DNA of 10,899 nt from Candidatus Sulfopaludibacter sp. SbA3 (GCA_945900935.1 CAMDKT010000145.1:1-10899); one strand, 5' to 3'; counted from the first letter of the stretch, positions 1-7,559 are shown. The notes: generated by a model from the sequence alone, not told the origin. Numbers and translations: made by a program.

Positions 1-125
1 ACTGACAATCTTCGGATCTTTTGGGCAAATACTTTTTCCAGCGCCTTGCCTCGCCGACCGCTCCCTTGTTGGGTGCCTTAAATCGCCGACGAGAAACATC
101 TCCAAATGTGGAAAAGTATGTGGCA

Positions 126-722
126 TTAGGGCAAAGGGCCGAGGTTGACTTGATCGAGGCCGGGGAATTCGGATTGCGCTTGGGCCGCGAGGACGGGGAC
201 GGGGGTATTGTCGATACGGGCCGCGATGCTGGAGAGCGGGGCGGCGCGGAGGCCGGTGCCGAAGAGAATCAAGTACGTTTCGGCGCCGGTTATGGCGGTG
301 TCAAAGGGGCGGGTTTCGTAAGCCGATTGGCCGGGGTAGGTTTCGAAGAGGTTGTCTTGCGAGCGCGTGCCGTCATTGGTTATTTGCAGAACGAATCCGG
401 CGGGCGCGCCGGCGCCGCTGGCATCGGCTGTGAAGAGGCCGGGCGCGAGGCGGGCGATTCCGATGGGGCTGTTGGCGAAGGCCGATCCCTGGCGGGCGAT
501 TGTTACTGAAGCCTGGCCTTGCGCGGTGGCGGAAGGAATGACGAAGCTGATTTGGCCGTTTGAGACGGCGACGACGTCAGCGGTTCGATCCGTGCCGGCG
601 CTGTCGCGAACGGAGACGGAGCGGACGGCGCCGGTGATCGCGGCGGAGACAACGGCCAGCGGGGCTTGGGCGAATGCGGATACGGAAAAGAGAAACAAGA
701 TCGCGCGGGCCATGGAGTTCAT
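126..722 (-). CDS. Secreted TIGR03437-type domain protein, C-terminally truncated
   Basis: A 198-residue protein of unknown function. An export signal is visible at residues 1-19 (MNSMARAILFLFSVSAFA, cleavage likely before Q19-A20). The rest resembles the TIGR03437 domain common in Solibacter-type Acidobacteriota: a 'GQISFVIPSATAQGQASVTI' block at 57-76, 'LAPGLFTAD' at 92-100, 'LILFGTGLR' at 151-159 and 'FPGLDQVNLGPLP' at 186-198. In the family this last block is normally followed by roughly 30-40 more residues ending in another strand pair; here a TAA follows GPLP at once, and no frame in 1-125 looks like the missing part. The front half of the domain also looks abbreviated. I chose the ATG at 722 because the signal peptide starts there; the open frame runs on to 890 but that extension looks non-coding. 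A second ATG at 713 is equally possible. No strong ribosome site is seen; TACAAT on the minus strand (757-762) could be a -10 box. It may be a decaying gene rather than a working one. Confidence 0.6.
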   Translation of the reverse strand: MNSMARAILFLFSVSAFAQAPLAVVSAAITGAVRSVSVRDSAGTDRTADVVAVSNGQISFVIPSATAQGQASVTIARQGSAFANSPIGIARLAPGLFTADASGAGAPAGFVLQITNDGTRSQDNLFETYPGQSAYETRPFDTAITGAETYLILFGTGLRAAPLSSIAARIDNTPVPVLAAQAQSEFPGLDQVNLGPLP

Positions 723-771
723 TATGAGCTGGGAGCGACCGTCGCGACAACGCCGCATTGTATGCCGCAAT

Positions 772-800
772 TTGTGAGTACCGGAACGCATCTGTAAAAT
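772..800 (+). promoter_or_regulatory. Sigma70-like promoter for the HAD phosphatase operon
   Basis: TTGTGA at 772-777 and TAAAAT at 795-800 are separated by exactly 17 bases. They match the -35 and -10 consensus at 4 of 6 and 5 of 6 positions. The site lies in the divergent intergenic region and would give a leader of roughly 100 bases before the ATG at 911. The leader contains a perfect 12-base GC palindrome at 813-824 followed by a C run, which could form structure. This is a sequence match only. Confidence 0.45.
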
Positions 801-910
801 TAACCCGGTTGCGGGCGGCCGCCCCCCCTGTCCGCTGTTTTCCTCTTCGACCCGAGGATTATTCACGTAACGGATATAGCCTAGACACAACGGATGAGGA
901 TATTGAGGTT

Positions 911-1732
911 ATGCAGGACAAAACACCGCATTCGAAGCGGTTCCTATTGGCGTCGGATTTTGATCAGACGCTGAGTTTCAACGACTCCGGCATCGTGCTG
1001 AGCGAATTGCTGGGAGCGTCGAATTTTGAAGAGAAAATTGCCGGGTTGTCGCGAACCCACTTCGTGCAGCAGGGAGCGGAGCTTTCCTATTTGCTGCTGC
1101 ACGATCCGGAGTACCGGCGCGTGCGCAAGGAGCATTTGCACGAGGTGGGCAAGCGCGTGCGGTTGAAACAGAATATTCCGTTATTGGCTCAACTCGTGCG
1201 GAATCTGGACGGCAGCCAGTTCGCTTTCTACGTGATTTCGGCGGCACCGGAAGAAGTGATTCAATCGGCTCTGGAAGGGATTGTCCCCGCCGATCACATT
1301 GTCGGCACGCGCTTTCAGTATGCGGAAGAGACCGGCGAAATACAGTCGATTTTGCGTGTGCCCGCGGGCTACGGAAAGGTGGCGGCGCTGGAGGAGTTGC
1401 GCGCGCGGTTGAGTATTCCTCATGACCGGATCGCTTACGTCGGCGATGGCAGTTCCGACGTCCATGTCATGCTACATTTGAACCGTTGCGGCGGCCTGAC
1501 TATTGCGGTTTCGGAGAACAAATACATCACCGAAATCGCCCGGCGCACGGTGCTTGGGGACGACGCGCTGGGCGTGGCGATTCCCATCTTGGAGGAGATG
1601 CTCGATTGGCCGGCGAGCCGCATTCGCGGGCTGTTCGAGTCACACGGGCATGTGCTGCATGAGTGGGACACAGCGCGAACGGACACGGTGAAATTCCGCA
1701 CGATCACCGCGGCGCCTCAGGTGGCGAACTGA
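911..1732 (+). CDS. HAD-superfamily phosphatase (phosphoserine-phosphatase-like)
   Basis: A 273-residue cytoplasmic phosphohydrolase of the HAD superfamily with all four catalytic motifs. Motif I is DFDQT (16-20), with Asp16 the likely nucleophile and Asp18 the acid/base. Motif II is the Ser of VISA (Ser110). Motif III is Lys156 in GYGKVAAL. Motif IV is GDGSSD (178-183), which binds Mg2+ through Asp179 and Asp183. The helical insert between motifs I and II (about 25-95) and the GDGxxD motif fit the subclass I, SerB/MtnX-like branch, but the substrate cannot be read from the sequence. The open frame extends upstream to 758. I chose the ATG at 911 because a GGATGAGGA ribosome site lies just before it (892-900), the DxDxT motif then sits at the normal distance from the start, and the extension is low-complexity. 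The stop overlaps the next gene by 1 base. The tail after about residue 235 has no recognised motif. Confidence 0.85.
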   Translation: MQDKTPHSKRFLLASDFDQTLSFNDSGIVLSELLGASNFEEKIAGLSRTHFVQQGAELSYLLLHDPEYRRVRKEHLHEVGKRVRLKQNIPLLAQLVRNLDGSQFAFYVISAAPEEVIQSALEGIVPADHIVGTRFQYAEETGEIQSILRVPAGYGKVAALEELRARLSIPHDRIAYVGDGSSDVHVMLHLNRCGGLTIAVSENKYITEIARRTVLGDDALGVAIPILEEMLDWPASRIRGLFESHGHVLHEWDTARTDTVKFRTITAAPQVAN

Positions 1733-1941
1733 TGGTGCCGGAGTGGATCGGGTGGGTGGCGACGGTCGCGTTCGCCAGTTCCTATTTCTGCAAGGACGCC
1801 CGCACGCTGCGGGCCGTGCAGGGGGCCGCCGCGGTGCTGTGGATCGGCTATGGTCTGTTCATTCGGGCCACGCCGGTGGTGGTGGCTAATGTCATTGTGG
1901 CCTGCGCGGCGGGTTATTCGATTTGGAGGCCGGCGCGGTAG
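1732..1941 (+). CDS. Small two-helix membrane protein (YgjV / SemiSWEET-like)
   Basis: A 69-residue hydrophobic protein. Segment one runs about 4-19 (EWIGWVATVAFASSYF). A short charged link, CKDARTLRAVQ, follows. Segment two runs about 30-45 (GAAAVLWIGYGLFIRA) and segment three about 47-63 (PVVVANVIVACAAGYSI). The pattern 'GW..t..f..SYF.kd..tLR.vQ....lWi.YGl......vv.aN' resembles the YgjV-type inner membrane proteins and, more distantly, the SemiSWEET fold. This is an impression, not a search result. The start ATG lies in the TGATG overlap with the phosphatase stop, so translation is probably coupled. It is the second gene of that operon. Whether it transports anything is unknown; if it is SemiSWEET-like it should work as a homo-oligomer in the inner membrane. 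Confidence 0.65.
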   Translation: MVPEWIGWVATVAFASSYFCKDARTLRAVQGAAAVLWIGYGLFIRATPVVVANVIVACAAGYSIWRPAR

Positions 1942-1990
1942 CCGCTACAAATTCCTTTTTGTTGCTGTACCATGAATGCAATTGAGGAAA

Positions 1991-2006
1991 GTTCGCGACT
2001 GCGAAC
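1991..2006. repeat. Short perfect inverted repeat upstream of the TonB-receptor-like gene
   Basis: GTTCGC and GCGAAC form a perfect 6-base inverted repeat around a 4-base spacer (GACT), about 60 bases before the ATG at 2066. No T run follows, so it is a poor intrinsic terminator for the upstream operon. It may be an operator half-site pair or a leader hairpin for the receptor gene. A repeat this short can occur by chance. Confidence 0.3.
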
Positions 2007-2065
2007 GCTTGTCTCGGCGGCTCTTCAATACTGATCCTTCCTAACGAATAAGGGGTACAAGTCCA

Positions 2066-5000
2066 ATGAAACGAATCATTGTCTATTTGTTTGCGCTGGC
2101 ATGGGCAACCGCTCTGTACGCGCAAACCACCGCCGAAATTCTCGGCACGGTGACGGATGAATCCGGTTCCGTGATCCCGGGCGCGAAAATCACCGCGCGC
2201 AACACCGCTACCGGAATTGTCTCCAACACAACCAGCGGCGACCAAGGCCAGTTTCGCTTTCCGCTGCTGCGGCCCGGAAATTACGAAGTAACAATCGAGA
2301 AGGCCGGGTTCGCCAAACTCATTCGCAACAACGTGGAAATACAGTTAACGGAGCGTGCCAATATTCCGGCGCAATTGAAAGTGTCGACATCGGCGGAAGT
2401 GATTACGGTTACCGGCGAAGTGCCGTTAATCAATACCACCAATGCTGAAGTGGGAGTGAATTTTGACTCCCAGCGCATTCAAAATCTACCGTTGGCGCCG
2501 AACTCAAACATTCTGAACGCGGCGCTGTCGGTGCCGGGCGTCAGCCAGCTTTCCGGCGGGAATTCAACCTTTGCGGCCGGCGGTGTCGCGTTCTCCGTGA
2601 ACGGCATGCGTACGCGCTCGAATAACTTCGTCGTTGATGGCACGGATTCCAACTCGCCCTCGACCGGCGGCCTGCTGCAGGAAATCAACAATCCCGATAC
2701 TGTGGGCGAGTTCCGCATGATTACGAACCAGTTCTCCGCCGAGTACGGCCGCGCGGCGGGCAGCTTGGTGAGCATTGTCACCAAGAGCGGCACGAACGCG
2801 CTGCACGGCACGGCATACTGGCGGCACAACGATAACAAGTTGAACTCGCGGAGCAACATCGAAAAGCGCGTATTCACCGAAGCGCCGTGGCGCATTGAGA
2901 ACCAGTTCGCCGGCACCTTCGGTGGCCCCATCGTCAAGAACAGGACATTCTTCTTCGGCAGCATTCTGCGCTGGACGGATCGCCAATTCGCCGCCGGGAC
3001 CAACATAACCGGAGCGCCGACCGAAGCGGGCAAAGCGCTGCTGCGGCCCTTCGCAGCCACTCGCCCGGCGTTGAATGCCGTGCTTGAATTTCTGCCCGCC
3101 GCGCAGGCCGCGACCGGCCAAACAGTCTCCGCCAATATCGCCGGACAGAATCTGACGATCCCCGTCGGCACGCTCTCCGGCGCGCAGCCGGGAATGCTGA
3201 ATGACTGGCAATGGATGGTGAAGGGAGACCATCGCTTCAACGACAAGCATAGCTTGACGTCCCGTATTCTGGTCGACACGCGCGAAAGTATTAGCGGACA
3301 ATCGGTCCCCCCGGGATTAACTAACCAGTCTCCGGCGAAGCGCTATAACGCCAACCTCGGCGTTACCAGCACGTTGACGTCGAACGTCTTCAACGAATTC
3401 CGCATTGGCTTTGGCCGCATAAACTCATCGACGCAGGCCGCCGATGTGCGAGCGCTGACCATTCCATCGATCGAAGTGACGCAATTGGGCCTCACCGGCT
3501 TCAACGCCGCCAATTCGCGCACCGCCATCGGCCTGGGCGTTAACCTTCCGCAGGCGCAGGTACTCAACAACTACCAGTTGATGAACAATTTCTCGGTCCT
3601 GCGCGGATCGCACCACATGAAGATGGGAATTGATTTCCGCCGGCAGGATCAAAATCAGGACTTTAACCCCCTCATTCGCGGTCGCTTGGCGTACCAGACT
3701 TTGCAAGATGTCGTCGATGACACGCCAAACGTCCAGGTCATCAACAGCTTCCTCCCTGGCGTTCCGCGCTGGCAGGGCTACAAATACTACGATTACTTCT
3801 TCTATTGGCAGGACGAGTGGCGCGTGAGGCCGAACCTGACGCTCACCTACGGCATCCGCTACGAATCGCCCGGTAACGCGGTCGACTTCCTCCGCGCAAC
3901 CAACGAAAAAGTGCTGGCGCTGAACAACAACAACCCGGCCTTCCGCCTGGATCGCATACCCTCCAGGGACACCAACAACTGGGCTCCCCGGTTCGGGTTC
4001 AACTGGCGCCCTCCCAAGATGGGTTTCCTGACCGGCGAGGACAAAATGGTGATCCGCGGCGGCTATTCGCGAACCTATGATCTGATCTTCAACAACATCG
4101 TGCTGAACGTGTTCAGTTCTTTCCCCTTCACGGTGGTTAGCACCTTTCCCGCGCGTGCCGCGAACGGTTTCCAGAATGTGCAGAACATTGCCACGGGCCG
4201 CACGCAAGCGACGGTGGCCAACCCCTCGTTCATCACCCGCACAATCGTGAATCCTACCTACCGCGCGCCGGTGGCGGAACAGTACTCCTTCCAGATGCAG
4301 CGCCAACTGGCGGCCACTTGGGCTTTGACGACGGGATGGGTCGGGACCAAGGGAACTGCGTTATTTATGTCACTCGACGGTAATCCGACTATAGCCGGAA
4401 ATAACGTCAACGGCACGGTGCGCGTCGACCCGACCCGCGGCGTCATCCGCGAACGCGCCAACGCCTCCTCCTCGGTCTATCACTCCTGGCAGACCTCGCT
4501 CGAAAAACGCCTGTCTAACAATTTTTCGCTCGGCGCGCACTACACCTGGAGCACGTTCATCGACGACCAGTCGGAGATCTTCAACGCTTCCGTCGCCGGA
4601 GAAGTGGCCGTCGCGCAGGACTCCTTTAATCGCAAGGCGGAACGTGGCCGCTCGACCTATGACCGGCCGCACCGCTTCACTGCCAACTTCACCTGGGAAG
4701 TGCCGTTTCTGCGCGAGCAGAAGGGCGTCGCCGGACAAGTCCTTGGCGGTTGGACCGTGGCCAATTTCACTACCTTCCAGAGCGGCTCGCCCTTCTCGCC
4801 GCTGGCCGGCGTGGACCCTGGCTTTCGGCTGTCGGGCATTGACGGCCTGATTGGCTCCTCTATTCGTCCCAACGCCGCTGGCGTGGCGATCAGCGGTCAG
4901 ACGGTCCAGACCCTGTTCGGCCAGCGCGGCGCACAGGTTAACGTGCAGATCCCGCAGACCGTGACGAACTTCGCTCCCGGCCTGTTCTCCCTGCCCACCG

Positions 5001-5263
5001 CCACTTCGCCGCTCGGCAACGCGGGCCGCAACATTCTGCGCGCCGACGGTATCGGGAATCTCGATCTGGCCATCATGAAGTCGTTCAAGATGCCGTATCT
5101 GGAAGGTCATGCGCTGAATATCCGCGGTGACTTTTTCAACCTGACCAACTCCCGCAACTTTGGCATTCCGGAGGCTCGCATCAACAACGCCGGATTCCTG
5201 AATCAGTGGAATACCGACGGCGGGAATCGCCGCATCGTGCTTACGCTTCGCTACGCCTTTTAA
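2066..5263 (+). CDS. Oar-like / TonB-dependent-receptor-like outer membrane protein
   Basis: A 1065-residue outer membrane beta-barrel of the large acidobacterial family that begins with a carboxypeptidase-regulatory domain. Residues 1-19 are a signal peptide ending ALYA before Gln20. Residues about 24-105 form the regulatory-like domain (ILGTVTDESGSVIPGAKIT, then GQFRFPLLRPGNYEVTIEKA). Residues about 125-240 form the plug-like region, with VNGMRTRSNNFVVDGTD at 178-194 and FSAEYGRAAGSLVSIVTKSG at 223-242. The rest is barrel, rich in alternating aromatic strands, and ends in LTLRYAF with the C-terminal Phe expected for BAM-dependent insertion. An AAGGGG ribosome site (2050-2055) sits 10 bases before the ATG. 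Related proteins are proposed to take up or bind large substrates such as glycans or peptides, but the ligand cannot be inferred here, and many family members lack a clear TonB box, as this one seems to. No SusD-type partner is adjacent. Confidence 0.9.
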   Translation: MKRIIVYLFALAWATALYAQTTAEILGTVTDESGSVIPGAKITARNTATGIVSNTTSGDQGQFRFPLLRPGNYEVTIEKAGFAKLIRNNVEIQLTERANIPAQLKVSTSAEVITVTGEVPLINTTNAEVGVNFDSQRIQNLPLAPNSNILNAALSVPGVSQLSGGNSTFAAGGVAFSVNGMRTRSNNFVVDGTDSNSPSTGGLLQEINNPDTVGEFRMITNQFSAEYGRAAGSLVSIVTKSGTNALHGTAYWRHNDNKLNSRSNIEKRVFTEAPWRIENQFAGTFGGPIVKNRTFFFGSILRWTDRQFAAGTNITGAPTEAGKALLRPFAATRPALNAVLEFLPAAQAATGQTVSANIAGQNLTIPVGTLSGAQPGMLNDWQWMVKGDHRFNDKHSLTSRILVDTRESISGQSVPPGLTNQSPAKRYNANLGVTSTLTSNVFNEFRIGFGRINSSTQAADVRALTIPSIEVTQLGLTGFNAANSRTAIGLGVNLPQAQVLNNYQLMNNFSVLRGSHHMKMGIDFRRQDQNQDFNPLIRGRLAYQTLQDVVDDTPNVQVINSFLPGVPRWQGYKYYDYFFYWQDEWRVRPNLTLTYGIRYESPGNAVDFLRATNEKVLALNNNNPAFRLDRIPSRDTNNWAPRFGFNWRPPKMGFLTGEDKMVIRGGYSRTYDLIFNNIVLNVFSSFPFTVVSTFPARAANGFQNVQNIATGRTQATVANPSFITRTIVNPTYRAPVAEQYSFQMQRQLAATWALTTGWVGTKGTALFMSLDGNPTIAGNNVNGTVRVDPTRGVIRERANASSSVYHSWQTSLEKRLSNNFSLGAHYTWSTFIDDQSEIFNASVAGEVAVAQDSFNRKAERGRSTYDRPHRFTANFTWEVPFLREQKGVAGQVLGGWTVANFTTFQSGSPFSPLAGVDPGFRLSGIDGLIGSSIRPNAAGVAISGQTVQTLFGQRGAQVNVQIPQTVTNFAPGLFSLPTATSPLGNAGRNILRADGIGNLDLAIMKSFKMPYLEGHALNIRGDFFNLTNSRNFGIPEARINNAGFLNQWNTDGGNRRIVLTLRYAF

Positions 5264-5270
5264 CGAAATA

Positions 5271-5292
5271 GGGGCCGGCCGCCACCGGTCCC
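5271..5292 (-). terminator. Hairpin terminator between convergent receptor and pit genes
   Basis: GGGGCCGG (5271-5278) pairs with CCGGTCCC (5285-5292), 8 base pairs including one G-U, around a 6-base loop. On the minus strand it lies directly after the pit stop codon and is followed by TATTTCGTT, so it resembles an intrinsic terminator for pit. On the plus strand, 7 bases after the receptor stop, the T tract is almost absent, so it would be weaker in that direction. Confidence 0.5.
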
Positions 5293-6771
5293 TTACCGCA
5301 GCCCCAGGCCCACAATGACGTTAATCCCCAGCGCGAACAGCATTGCGCCGAGGAATACGCAGACCGGCAGCGTCAAAACCCACGCCACCAGCAGGTTGCG
5401 CAACGTCTTCATTTGCAGTCCGCTGCGGTTGGCCGCCATCGTGCCCGCCACGCCGGAGGAGAGCACGTGGGTGGTGCTGACGGGCCAGCCGCCCAGATCG
5501 GCACCCGCAATCGTTACCGCCGCCACCAGTTCAGCCGCCGCGCCTTGGGCATACGATAGATGCGTTTTGCCGATCTTCTCGCCCACCGTCACCACGATGC
5601 GCTTCCAGCCAATCATCGTGCCCAAGCCCAGCGCAATCGCCACCGCCAGCTTCACCCAAGTTGGAATGTAGCGGATCGTCGCATTCAGCGACTCGCTGTA
5701 TCGCAGCAACGCGCCCCGGTCCTCTTCACTCCCCAGCAGGCCCTGCTGGTTCAGTTTGCTAATCGCTCCCGTCACCAGATACAAGTCGCTGCGGAGGTGG
5801 CCTCTTTTCGTCACCTCGATTTCCGTCAGCGACTGCTTGCCGTCCAGCATCTCCCGGATTTCGGCGCTCAAACCCGCCGCCGCCGCGAACGTTCTCGGCG
5901 TCAGGTTGCCTCTCGTTTTCAGGAACGCCGATAGCTCGGCGACAGCCTCTTCACCGCGCAGCGCCGGTCCGGTCATCCGCTTTGTCAAAACCGTTTCCGC
6001 CGCCCGGGTCACTGTTGTCACGTTTTGAATCGACGCCGGGTCCAGGGCGAGGTTCAGCGCGAAACTGCCGGGAATAATTCCAATGAGGATCAGCAAAATA
6101 AGACCCATGCCTTTTTGTCCGTCGTTGGAGCCATGGGCGAAACTCACGCCCGTGCACGTCAGGATCAGGATACAGCGCATCCCGAATGGCGGCGGCTGCC
6201 CTTTCTTCGGTTCGCTGTAGAGTTCCGGCCGCTTCACGAAAGCCTTCAAAGTCAGCAGCAGCGCCGCGGCCGCCACGAAGCCGATGACGGGGGATATAAG
6301 GAGCGACGCTGCCACCTCACCCGCCTTCGCCCAGTTCACTCCCTCGCCGAAGCGGCTGCCGCTTTTCAACATCGCGTTGGCCAGACCCACGCCCATAATG
6401 GAGCCGATCAGCGTGTGCGAACTGGACGCCGGAAGGCCGAAATACCAAGTCCCCAGGTTCCAGATAATCGCCGAGAGCAACAGCGAGAAAACCATCGCGA
6501 ATCCGGCCGCGGACCCGACGTTGAGAATCAGTTCCACGGGAAGCAGCGCGACGATGCCGAAGGCCACCGCGCCGCTCGAAGACAACACGCCGAGAAAGTT
6601 CCAGATACCCGACCAAACCACCGCGTACGTGGACTTCAGCGCGTTGGTGTAGATGACCGTGGCCACCGCGTTCGCGGTGTCGTGAAACCCGTTGACAAAT
6701 TCGAATGCGAGCGCTAATGCCAGCGCCAGGAAGAGAAATACGCTGGACGTCAAGGAGATGTCGCTGAGCAT
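5293..6771 (-). CDS. pit: Low-affinity inorganic phosphate transporter, Pit/PHO4 family
   Basis: A 492-residue inner membrane permease, close in length to E. coli PitA. Family members import phosphate, probably as a neutral metal-phosphate complex, by proton symport; PHO4-family relatives use Na+. The duplicated signature is clear: first half NGFHDTANAVAT (27-38) and LPASSSHTLIGSIMGVG (113-129); second half VSFAHGSNDGQKGMG (209-223) and GWPVSTTHVLSSGVAGTMA (428-446). Hydrophobic segments occur at about 9-25, 50-75, 84-105, 155-178, 200-240, 372-393, 408-425 and 460-490. A long hydrophilic stretch (about 255-365) separates the halves, as in long PitA-type proteins. There is no adjacent PhoU-like (DUF47) partner, which often accompanies Pit genes. 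The ATG at 6771 gives the expected N-terminus, although the ribosome site is weak (CCGGA about 10 bases upstream). It converges with the receptor gene. Confidence 0.93.
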   Translation of the reverse strand: MLSDISLTSSVFLFLALALALAFEFVNGFHDTANAVATVIYTNALKSTYAVVWSGIWNFLGVLSSSGAVAFGIVALLPVELILNVGSAAGFAMVFSLLLSAIIWNLGTWYFGLPASSSHTLIGSIMGVGLANAMLKSGSRFGEGVNWAKAGEVAASLLISPVIGFVAAAALLLTLKAFVKRPELYSEPKKGQPPPFGMRCILILTCTGVSFAHGSNDGQKGMGLILLILIGIIPGSFALNLALDPASIQNVTTVTRAAETVLTKRMTGPALRGEEAVAELSAFLKTRGNLTPRTFAAAAGLSAEIREMLDGKQSLTEIEVTKRGHLRSDLYLVTGAISKLNQQGLLGSEEDRGALLRYSESLNATIRYIPTWVKLAVAIALGLGTMIGWKRIVVTVGEKIGKTHLSYAQGAAAELVAAVTIAGADLGGWPVSTTHVLSSGVAGTMAANRSGLQMKTLRNLLVAWVLTLPVCVFLGAMLFALGINVIVGLGLR

Positions 6772-6857
6772 TTGTGTGGTCCGGTGTAGACGCCCAATGA
6801 TACCGTTCTCAGGTTACGATTGGATGACAGGGGGGCAGCAGCAAGTGCTTAACCGAA

Positions 6858-6976
6858 TTGGGGAAACGCACCGGCTCGCTTACGCTCGCGGCTCAGTATC
6901 TCTTTCGGAATCAGCGCAACCGTTTCCGAGCCACGACCGTCAGGGAGTGGTTTCGGCCAGAATCCCCAAAACGGTT
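6858..6976. repeat. REP-like imperfect palindromic intergenic element
   Basis: A nested palindrome lies in the gap between pit and the methyltransferase gene. The core arms, 6872-6894 (beginning CGGCTCGCTTACGCTCGC) and 6928-6950 (beginning GAGCCACGACCGTCAGGG), are 23 bases each and pair at 17 of 23 positions around a 33-base loop. Outside them TTGGGGA (6858-6864) is matched by TCCCCAA (6963-6969), and AACCGTTT (6918-6925) by AAACGGTT (6969-6976). From memory, arm sequences of this kind recur between genes in Solibacter-type genomes, giving spurious peptides such as LAYARGS and DRQGVV. That recollection needs a genome search. No RAYT transposase is present in the window. Confidence 0.5.
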
Positions 6977-7028
6977 ACGCACCCGGCCGGCAGTGGCGGG
7001 AATGTTGTAATAGCGGCAAAATAGTCAA

Positions 7029-7559
7029 ATGCACCGCCGCGCTTTCCTGCCGCTGCTTTCGAGCCTTGCCTTTGGCCAGTATGAAGAGAGTAAAGGCGAC
7101 GTGCCGTGGGTGCCGACGCCGGACGAAGTGATCGACACGATGTTCCGCATGGCCAAGCTGACAGCGCGCGATGTCGTCTACGATCTGGGGAGCGGCGACG
7201 GCCGCGTTCTTATCTACGCGGCCAGGAAGTTCGGCGCGCGCGGTGTTGGCGTTGAGATCGAAGGGCATCGCGTGAAAGAGGCCCGCGAAGCTGTCGAAAA
7301 GGCCAGTCTGAATGACCGCGTTCGCTTCATCGAACAGGATCTCTTCAAAGCCGATATTGGCGAGGCCACCGTCGTCTTCCTCTATCTCTTCACCGCAGTC
7401 ATGACGCGTCTGCAACCCAAGCTTTTATCCGAGTTGAAGCCGGGCACGCGCGTCGTCGCCTATCAGTTCAACGGCTTCAAACATTGGAAGCCGAAGCACG
7501 GCAACAACAGTCACCCCTATCCCGCGTATTTATGGATCGTCCCTAATCGACGGGCTTAG
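7029..7559 (+). CDS. Class I SAM-dependent methyltransferase, possibly exported
   Basis: A 176-residue protein with one Rossmann-fold methyltransferase domain. Motif I is YDLGSGDGR (51-59). The acidic residue ending strand 2 is Glu76 (GVGVEIE), and Asp104 in EQDLF is the motif around the adenine. The blocks VPWVPTPDEVIDTMFRMA (25-42), VVFLYLF (115-121) and LLSELKPGTRVVAYQF (132-147) fit the short methyltransferases related to the FAM173 / Dot1-like group, which includes lysine methyltransferases. The substrate here is unknown. The first 17 residues, MHRRAFLPLLSSLAFGQ, contain a twin-arginine-like RRAFL and a short hydrophobic run, so the protein may be exported or membrane anchored, although SAM is cytoplasmic. 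No Shine-Dalgarno is visible before the ATG. The next good Met is at residue 38, inside the domain, so 7029 remains the best start. Confidence 0.85.
   Translation: MHRRAFLPLLSSLAFGQYEESKGDVPWVPTPDEVIDTMFRMAKLTARDVVYDLGSGDGRVLIYAARKFGARGVGVEIEGHRVKEAREAVEKASLNDRVRFIEQDLFKADIGEATVVFLYLFTAVMTRLQPKLLSELKPGTRVVAYQFNGFKHWKPKHGNNSHPYPAYLWIVPNRRA

Noticed and set aside
29..119. Inverted repeat near the left edge: ATACTTTTTCCA (29-40) against TGGAAAAGTAT (109-119), with a 1-base bulge.
   Set aside because: The arms are short, far apart and AT-rich. No transposase, target duplication or neighbouring end was found, so it is not reported as an insertion-sequence trace.
758..910. Upstream extension of the HAD phosphatase reading frame by 51 codons.
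   Set aside because: The extension covers the predicted promoter and is Arg/Pro-rich with no motif; a ribosome site supports the start at 911.
3425..4306. Long open frame on the minus strand inside the receptor gene (similar ones at 2479-3279, 2564-3301 and 4370-5110).
   Set aside because: These are antisense to a gene with clear family features over its whole length; their translations are low-complexity and match no pattern I know.
6025..6717. A 230-codon plus-strand open frame opposite the pit gene.
   Set aside because: The translation is rich in Arg, Gln and His with no domain, typical of the antisense of a membrane protein gene; the minus-strand Pit motifs are unambiguous.
6692..7024. 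A 110-codon plus-strand open frame across the pit/methyltransferase gap.
   Set aside because: It reads through the palindromic element and part of pit antisense; the peptide is best explained as translated repeat DNA.
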